Positions 12,201-22,143 of a DNA stretch of 64,000 nt are shown here, one piece after another. The notes under the pieces are model-generated. The model searched no databases and was not told the origin of the DNA. It saw only the letters and a list, made by a program, of their open reading frames with translations. Every line of letters starts with the position of its first letter. Positions within the stretch are counted from its first letter, which is position 1. Source of the DNA: Bolinopsis microptera (lineage: Eukaryota; Ctenophora; Tentaculata; Lobata; Bolinopsidae); assembly GCF_026151205.1 (NCBI RefSeq), contig NC_087075.1, forward strand, positions 8,111,303 through 8,175,302. Reading direction: 5' to 3'. Position numbers and translations under genes: made by a program.

Positions 12201-15200
12201 TGTTCTTTCTACACGACATACCCAACTCATATGAACTCTACCCCAGATCTAGCCCATTTCTAGGTCAATTATATTCAATCCATGGATCACATCACTAATT
12301 ATACGCCACAAGCTTCAAGCTTGCATGTTAATTACTTGATGACGTATATGGTGGATCATATCACTCCGGCCCCAAAGTCTGGCAGCCCCTTCTGTAGTCA
12401 GGTAACTTACTCCTTCTGTAGTCAGGTAACGTTCTTCCGTACTCCTTCTGTAGTCAGGTAGCGACGTGATCATGTGATATTTCGATGACGTCACGTGGTA
12501 TAGTGGTGATGTCACGTGGTATCGTGGTGACGTCACGTGGTATTGTGGTGACGTCAATTTGACCGAGTAGATGGTAAGTTGTGAAGGCCCGTCATCAAGT
12601 GGCACCCAGCCACTCACAGCACGCCCTCAGGTCACGTGACAGCACGTCACAAGGGTCACGTGACAGATCACATGTCATGTAACCACGTGACAAGCTCGTC
12701 AATCAAATGTCAAGGTCACGTGACAAGATAATTGACCAATGAGGAGCCAGAACGTCATGATGAATCAATCAATAATCCCGACTAAAGGATCTAAAGTCTG
12801 ATTAAACGGTTGCCAAGCAGGTTCCTGTTATTTGATTACCGGTCACGTGTTTAGCTTAAGCATCATGTGACATGAATGTTATTGAACCTCGAGATCACGT
12901 GACAGGAGTCACTTGATTACCCGTCAGAACGTCATGATGAATAATTCAATAATCCTGTCTAAAGGATCTAAAGTCAGATTAAACGGTTGCCAAGCAGGTT
13001 CCTGTTATTTGATTACTGGTCAAATGATTGTTCACGATTTACCCCGGTCCAGTCACCACTCCAAATAAGCAGAGGGTGACATAACGAAATGTGGTGTAGG
13101 GTTACCATCGCTCGACCTCCTGGAAATTACAAGTCTTATCATCAATTTTCTGACATTTAAGCAATAGCTACAGTATCTGAACCACATTTTCACCCTTTAA
13201 GATATAACAACTGTTAGGTAGCCTAGTGGTTAGAACATCCGTCTTCTGCACAAAAGGTTCAGGGTTCAAAGTCGAGTCTAGGGAGTAGCTAAGGCTCCAT
13301 ACCATTCACTATTATTAACTATTAAATTTGCTTGTTATAAATTTGATAAATTTCGAGAGACAAATAAAACTACCGTTTAATTGATAATTTGTTGTTGTCA
13401 ACATTATAATCATAAATTGAAATCATCAAGAGTAAGATTGGGTACATAAATCATTGTATAACAGTTGCACGTTAATGGTGTTCTAGTACAGGTAGTTAGT
13501 TCCACCAACTACTTATTCAGATAAAGTTTGAGAATCTTATCGACAATAGTTGTGTTTTCGTTCATCAGTTTGTTTACATCAGATAGACTTGTAGTGGTGA
13601 TAACTGCATCCAATAGAGATCGTTCTTCCAAACTTAAAATATCTGTTAGGTCTTCTCCGCTGTCAATTAAACGCTGCTTCAAGACAACAAACAATTCGGT
13701 TTTCATCATGTATGAGAATAAAATGTCAAAACATTTATTTTGCTCTTTACACAATTTACTTTGTAACAGGACGTCTAGAGATTTAAGTAAACTCGATATC
13801 TTTTTACTGTTTGGTTGTTTGATTGGTACTCCTTTCCGCTTGCCTACGTTTTGCCAGTCAGTATCAGATTCTAACTCTTTAGCACTATATTCTTTGTTGG
13901 ACTCATCATCGCTACTTGTTACACCACTAAATTCATCATCACCACTACCTGGTACATCAGAGTTAGAACCACCTTGCTGAGATTCTTCAGAAACTATTGT
14001 ATCAGCATCTGAACATACAGAATCAGGACCCTCCATTTTAACATCAGTCACATCTGAGTTAGCTTTTGACAGCGGCAGTAGAATTGCAGAACTTTCATCT
14101 GACTCTCGGTTCTCTCGATGATACCTACTAATGTGTGAGGACAGACTATATTTATTGGCAAAAGACTTGTCACAGAATGAGCAGGTTACAGAATTCTAAC
14201 TGCAGTACAAACGTTTTATAATGCTATGCAACAACCATTATATAGCAATAATCGCATAAAATCGCAAATAATCTCAAAATAATCGCATATAATCGCATAT
14301 AATAGCATATAATAGCATATAATGGCATAAAATTGCAAATAATCGCATATAATTGCAAAATAATTCCACAAAATAGCATATAATAGCATATAATCGCATA
14401 TAATCGCATATAATAGCATAATAATAGCATATAATCACATTTAATCACATATATAATCACGTATATTATCTCTTAAAATCACATTTTATTATTTATACTC
14501 GCAAATAATTGCATATACTTGCAAATAATCACATATAGTAGCAGGGTGAATATGATCCAACTTACGCATTTCAACCTATTAAAGATCTTTTCAAAGATTT
14601 ATTTTCATGCTGATTGCCAAGCATCATCCTGGAGATGGAACTGTAACTCTTGAGTCTACCAAAGACTGCACCCAACATGTAGGAATACTTCCCTAGTGGG
14701 GACTTAAAGGACCACACCAGACAGGACAAGGAGATCATGGTAAATTCTACGTCAACTAGTCAGACGGAGATCATCTTCGAGATCTATCACTTTCTGGATT
14801 ATCATTCATAACCAGTAGTCGGCGCACCATTGATTTCTGCTTTCAAATGATAACTGCTAATACTCTTGTCGATTTTATTGCACAGAAACCAGCATTTGAC
14901 CGGGACCGGGACGGGAATAGCTCAAAATTGTCAATCCCGGTACCGGGATTCCCGGTACCGGGAATTCCCGGTCGATTACTGGTGCATGCAACTGGCCAGG
15001 TTTAGGTATCAGGTGATTTTTCCTGCAATTGGTAGTTGTGAAACATCACCTTGGATTTCTGTTGTCACAAAACGTACCTTTTTAGACCTTTTCTCAAATC
15101 ATATAATAGCATATAATAGCATATAATCACATATAATAGCATATAATAGCATATAATAGCATATAATCGCATATAATCGCATGTAATATCATTCCGATCA

Positions 15201-18200
15201 CATATATAATCCATTGGGTGGGCGAAAATTGTCCCCCCGACAATTGACCCCCGATAATTGACCCCCCGACAATGTAACTCAATACAACATCACCTCATAC
15301 CATACTCCTCACGGTTCTCTTGATCTAGGAAGAATGCACCTCCTTGTTGTGGTGTGCCACACTCCACATGAATAGATTCTTGGAAAATTCAGATGCTCTC
15401 CCCCATAGCTAGTGGCACAGACGGAATCGAACCCGGGACCCTGTGAATGCGAGACATTTCACAAGCAGGCAGACTAACGACTGTGCCACATAGCCATTTA
15501 TAACTATAATGTATTATTTTAAAACTGACAAGCTCGTAAATGAAATGTCAAGGTTACGTGACAAGTTAATTGACCAATAAGAAGCAAGTACGTTATATAG
15601 CATCCGTCACGTGATATTCGTAACGATCTTGTTAAAAATGTTCATATTTTCATTTTAACAGCGGTCCATCTGGAGCCTCAGGTTGGTGAGTTAACGGCAA
15701 CTTTCCTATGCAGGACAATGCGGGTTCAAATCCGCCTAGCCTACTTCTCCAGATGGATCGCTCTTTTAAAACATTTAATTTTATCTATTTAAACGTAACG
15801 ACCATTGGTATTCATTTAAATGCGATTATAAAATATTATATGCTATTATATGCGATTATATGAATATATGTTGGAGATGGAACTAGAACTCTTGAGTCTA
15901 CCGAATGCGATTATATATGCTATTATATGCTATAATAAGCTATCATATGCGATTATATGATATTATATAATGCTATTATATGCGATTATATGATATTATA
16001 TGCTATTATATGCAATTATATGCTGGCGATTGAACTGTAATTCTTGAGTCTACCGAATGCGATTGTATGTTATTATTATATGCAATTATATGCTATTATA
16101 TGCTATTATATGCTATTATATGATATTATATGATATTATATGCTATTATTTGCGATTATTTTCAGTATTCATTCAGTATTCATTCAGTATTCATTCAGTA
16201 TTCATTCAGTATTCATTCAGTATCATTCAGTATTCATTCAGTATTCATTCAGTATTCATTCAGTATTCATTCAGTATTCATTCAGTTATTCATTCAGTAT
16301 TCATTCAGTATCATTCAGTATTCATTTAGTATTCATTCAGTATTTCATTCAGTATTCGGCATTTATTCAGTATTTAGCGGATTTGTTCATGTGGAGTGTG
16401 GCACATCACAACAAAAGTACCTCCTCTAGATCAAGAGTATCGTGAGATTTGTCCATGTGGAGTGCGGCACACCACAACAAAGGTGCATTCTTCTAGATCA
16501 AGAGAACCGTGAGGAGTATGGTATGAGGTGATGTTGTATTGAGTTTCATTGTCGGGGGGGGGGGGTCAATTATCGGGGGGTCAATTGTCGGGGGGACAAT
16601 TTTCGCCCACCCAATGGATTATATATGTGATCGAATGATATTACAAGCGATTATATGCGATTATATGCTAATTATATGCTATTATATGCTATTATATGCT
16701 ATTATATGTGATTATATGCTATTATATGCTATAATATGCTTTGAGAAAAGGTTCTAAAAAGTTACGTTTTGTGACAACAGAAATCCAAGGTGATGTTTCA
16801 CAACTACCAAATTGCAGGAAAAATCACCTGATACCTAAACCTGGCCAGTTGCATGCACCAGTAATCGACCGGGATTCCGGCTACCGGGAATCCCGGTACC
16901 GGGATTGACAATTTTGAGCTATTCCCGGTCCCGGTCCCGGTCAAATGCTGGTTTCTGTGCAATAAAATCGACAAGAGTATTAGCAGTTATCATTTGAAAG
17001 CAGAATCAATGGTGCGCCCGATACTGGTTATGAATGATAATCCAGAAAGTGATAGATCTCGAAGATGATCTCCGTCTGACTAGTTGACGTAGAATTTACC
17101 ATGATCTCCTTGTCCTGTCTGGTGTGGTCCCTTTAAAGTCCCCCTAGGAAGTATTCCTACATGTTGGTGCAGTCTTTTGGTAGACTCAAGAGTTACAGTT
17201 CCATCTCCCAGGATGATGCTTGGCAATCAGCATGAAAATAAATCTTTGAAAAGATCTTTAATAGGTTGAATGCGTAAGTTGGATCATATTCACCCTGCTA
17301 CTATATGTGATTATTTGCAATTATATGCAATTATTTGCGAGTATAAATAATAAAATGTGATTTTAAGAGATAATATACGTGATTATTATGTGATTAAATG
17401 TGATTATATGCTATTATATGCTATTATATGCGATTATATGCGATTATATGCTATTATATGCTATTTTGTGGAATTATTTTGCAATTATATGCGATTATTT
17501 GCAATTTTATGCCATTATATGCTATTATATGCTATTATATGCGATTATATGCGATTATTTTGCGATTATTTGCGATTTTTATGCGATTATTGCTATATAA
17601 TGGTTGTTGCCATAGCATTATAAACGTTTGTACTGCAGTTATGAATTCTGTAACCTGCTCATTCTGTGACAAGTCTTTTTGCCAATAAATATAGTCTGTC
17701 TCACACCTTAGTAGGTATCCATCGAGAGAACCGAGAGTCAGATGAAAGTTCTGCAAATCTACTGCGCTGTCAAACGCTAACTCAGATGTGGACTGATGTT
17801 TTAAAATGGAGGGTCCTGATTCTGTATGTTCAGATGCTGATACAATAGTTTCTGAAGAATCCTCAGAAGGTGGTTCTAACTCTGATGTACCCAGGTAGTG
17901 GTTGATGATGAATTTAGTGGTGTAACAAAGTAGCGATGATGAGTCCAACAAAGAATATAGTGCTAAAGAGTTAGAATCTGATACTGACTGGCAAAAGTAG
18001 GCAAGCGGAAAGGAGTACCAATCAAAACAAACCAAACAGTAAAAAAGATATCCGAGTTTACTTAAATCTCTCGACGTCTGTTACAAAGTAAATTGTGTAC
18101 AAAAAGAGCAAAATAACTGGTTTTGACATTTTATTCTCATACATGATGAAAACCGAATTGTTTGTTGTCTTGAACGCAGCGTTTAATTGACAGCGGAGAA

Positions 18201-20818
18201 GACCTAACAGATATTTCAGTTTGGAAGAACGATCTCTATTGGATGCAGTTATCACACTACAAGTCTATCTGATGTAAACAAAATGATGAACGAAAAACAC
18301 AACTTTGTCGATAAGATTCCTCAACTTATATCTGAATAAGTAGTTGGTGGAACTAACTACCCTGTACTAGAACACCATTAACGTGCAACTGTTATACCAA
18401 TGATTTATGTACCCAATCTTACTCTTGATGATTTCAATTTATGATTATAATGTTGAAAACAACAAATATCAATTAAACGGTAGTTTTTATTTGTCTCTCC
18501 GAAATTTATCAAATTTATAACAAGCAAATTTAATAGTTAATAATAGTGAATGGTATGGAGCCTTAGCTACTCCCTAGACTCGACTTTGAACCTGAACCCT
18601 TTTGTGCAGAAGACGGATGTTCTAACCACTAGGCTACCTAACAGTTGTTATATCTTAAAGGGTGAAATGTGGTTCAGATACTGTAGCTATTGCTAAATGT
18701 CAGAAAATTGATGATAAGACTTGTAATTTCCCAGGAGGTCGAGCGATGGTAACCCTACACCAACATTTCGTTATGTCACCCCTCTGTTATATGGAGTGGT
18801 GACTGGACCGGGGTAAATCGTGAACAATCATTTGACCAGTAACTCAAATAACAGGAACCTGCTTGGCAACGTTTAATCTGACTTTAGATCCTTTAGACAG
18901 GATTATTGAATTATTCAATCATGACGTACTGACGGGTAATCAAGTGATCCATGTCCAGTGATCTCGAGGTTCAATAACATTCATGTCTCATGATGCTTAA
19001 GCTAAAACACGTGACCGGTAACAAATAACAGGAACCTGCTTGGCACCGTTTAATCAGACTTTAGATCCTTTAGTCGGGATTATTGATTGATTCATATGAC
19101 GTTCTGGCTCCTCATTGTCAATTATCTTGTCACGTGACCTTGACATTTGATTGACGAGCTTGTCACGTGGTTACATGACATGTGATCTGTCACGTGACCC
19201 TTGTGACGTGCTGTCCCGTGACCTGAGGGCGTGCTGTGTGGTGGCTGGGTGCCACTTGATGACGGGCCTTCACAACTTACCATCTACTTGACCGTACTCT
19301 GCTATTTACCCAGGACAACGTATAATAACGATCAATCAAGGCTCCACGATCTAACTAAAACAACCTCTCAGTTTTTACCTAAAGGAGCAGTAGACCCGCT
19401 GATATACGGTAAGACGATCCCAACTCCTAACCTAGATACGTATCTACCTCCCAGAACGGAAATATTCGGGGAACAAACCTGGGAGAACGTGCTTATACAT
19501 GAGTACTGGGATGCGCTGTGAGTGCTATAATTAGCAATCAATTAGTGCTATAATTAAGAGTGAATTAGTGCTATAATTAGCAATCATAGATGTTTTCAAC
19601 CCAGGCATTTGCAAATTGTTCGATATTAATTGACTCGATTGTTAAAATCAGTACTAAAACAACAACTGTTATAATACATATGTATGTATAAATTGTTAAT
19701 AAATATGACCTGCAATTGTGACCCAACTTTACAACAGGGTAAAACCAGGGAGGTACCTATGGGATGCTGGAGAGAACACGCGGCACGTGGACAAGAAGAA
19801 ACAGCTTTATCTGGCAGCTTACGAGGTTTGAGTGCTCAATTAGATGGTTAATAGATGTGGATACTGGCGGGGAGGTGATAATTGTTTGTTTACATTAATA
19901 GTGAGCCATGTTAAGCAGGCTGAGGAGGTGATACTTGTTTGTTTACATTTTAGGTCGAGCAATGTTAAGCAGGCTGAGGAGGTGATACATATTTTGTATT
20001 TTAGAAGGCTTGTAACATTGTAACGCCTCTCCTTGATAACCCCTTTGAGGACCCCGAATTATTTTTCTGAACGAAAGCCTCAAAAATAACGAGAAATCGC
20101 CTTCTTATTAACTCCTTTTGATGACTGTTTCTTGACCTAAAATTGCACGGAAAAAATCGATTAGCTAGGTTTCAGAACCTATAAACACTTCCTTATCCCT
20201 CAAAATTGATGTTTTATAGTTAATACGACAACAAGCAACATTTTATTTTTGATCCTTCCGGTTCTACTCCTGACCTAGACAGTTCAGCTGAACCCGACAA
20301 GATTGAGGAATCCTCACCTTAACTGATCAAACTGGTACTAACACAATTTTCAGATATAAATGTTCTCTTGCGATTACGGTTATTGCAGCTTTGCAACTTG
20401 AGTGAGACCAGGTACGAAAACACACAGCAGGTAAGCAACTCACTTTTGGTGACTGTTCCTCACGAACATTCTGATCATGTAACATATGAACAGGGAGAGA
20501 TCGTCTCCTTAACAAATCGAACAGGTACTATCACAAATTTCCAGAGGCACAGCATGATAAAAAAGTCAAAAGAACACAATGAAGGTAGGTTACCAACACC
20601 ACAATATAACAATCATACTGACAACTGAATTAAATGTATTAATTAACAGCAAACTGTACATATTACAGCAAACTGTACTTATCTCCGCAGTTCAGCCGAG
20701 ACATACTATAACTAAAAAATTATGTTATTATTCTGTTCCTGACTGGACGATAAGCATCACAGTCAGTTGGAGGAGCGACCAACACACTATCAAGATCGGT
20801 TGTTTATCTTAAACCCCA

Positions 20819-20857
<39 letters not shown>

Positions 20858-22109
20858 CAGTTTGTAATGTACGTGGGCGATGGGCACGGTTATATAAGTG
20901 TACAACAATCACACTATTTCAAGTTCATGACGTAATCATGGCGTGTTTACCGCGGTGCAGATATTGCACGCGGACCTTGCCGAGTCAAGATGTGGTAGAG
21001 ATAACAATGTGAACAGAGGGTCAAATAAAGATAAGGAAAGTAAACACACGATATCGATCTGCTCACTTTTCCTGTTTGTGATTGGACGGATCGGTGTCAC
21101 ATGACATAACACCTCTATTACAAGTGGTCGCTCGTTGAGGACCACGGAGCACATCAGGGCTGCCCGTCGTCAGAATACATTTAATTCAGTTGTCAGTATG
21201 ATTGTTATCTTGTGGTGTTGGTAACCTACCTTCATTGTGTTTCTTTTGACTCTGTTATCATGCTGTGCTCTGGAAATTGTGATAGTACCTGTTCGATTTG
21301 TTAAGGAGACGATATCCCTGTTCATATGTTACATGATCAGAATGTTCGTGAGGAACAGTCACCAAAAGTGAGTTGCTTACCTGCTGTGTGTTTTCGTACT
21401 CTGGTCTTCACTCAAGTTGCAAAGCTGCAATAAACGTATCGCAAAGAACATTTATATCTGAAAATTGTGTTAGTACCAGTTTGATCAGTTAAGGTGAGGA
21501 TTGCCTCAATCTGTCGGGTTCAGCTTAACTGTCTAGGTCATGAGTAGAACCGAAGGATCAAAATATATGTTGCTTGTTGGTCGTATTAACTATAAAACAT
21601 CAATTTTGAGGGATAAGGAAGTGTTTATAGGTTCTGAAACCTAGCTAAATCGATTTTTCGTGCAATTTTAGGTCAGAAACAGTCATCAAAATGAGTTAAT
21701 AAGAAGGTCGATTTCTCGGTTATTTTTGAGCTTTCGTTCAGAAATAATTCGGGGTCCTCAAAGGGGGGTAACAAGAAGGCGTTACAAGTGTTACAAGCCT
21801 TCTATAATACAAAATATGTATCACCTCCTCAGCCTGCTTAACATGTGCTCGACCTAAATGTAAACAAACAATTATCACCTCCTCAGCCTGCTTAACATGT
21901 GCTCACTATTAATGTAAACAAACAATTATCACCTCCCCGCCAGTATCCACATCTATTGGTTAATTATACTAATTACAACACTACAAATCTGGTTTGTCTG
22001 GAATTTCCATATTTTCGATGCAGTGTGGCGACAGCACGAACATCTCTATCTTACCCTCCTCGCGTAATTTTTGATTACGTAATATAGGAGGGGGATTGGG
22101 TCTTGATTA

Positions 22110-22143
<34 letters not shown>

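Larger units (their letters stand above)
12566..19288. mobile_element. 6.7-kb foldback transposon with 6-bp target duplication (TGACCG)
   Basis: Termini AGTAGATGGTAAGTTGTGAA and its inverse are flanked by TGACCG at 12560-12565 and 19289-19294. The arms (about 12,566-15,370 and 16,440-19,288) are inverted copies around a centre near 15,927. From the ends inward each arm holds CACGTGAC-rich sequence, a tRNA-SINE-like block, a C2H2 zinc-finger ORF, an ATTATATGC decamer array, a CCGGGACC element and an AATTGACCCCC block. The loop (about 15,370-16,440) carries two further tRNA-like SINE heads and an (ATTCATTCAGT)n array. It lies in TMEM260 intron 10; its right end is 25 bp before the exon 11 acceptor. 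I see no transposase, so it is probably non-autonomous. Confidence 0.85.

Noticed and set aside
1900-12720. CRISPR array or bacterial repeat system in the CACGTG blocks
   Set aside because: Units are contiguous tandem repeats without unique spacers, in introns of eukaryotic genes.
15661-15765. Functional tRNA gene
   Set aside because: The B box is good but the T stem has mismatches, the acceptor stem is too long and no anticodon arm can be placed; kept only as a tRNA-like SINE block.
16057-17623. Ile/Tyr-rich frames of 66-100 residues (YAIICDYM, FIQYSFSIHSV)
   Set aside because: Artefacts of the ATTATATGC and ATTCATTCAGT arrays.
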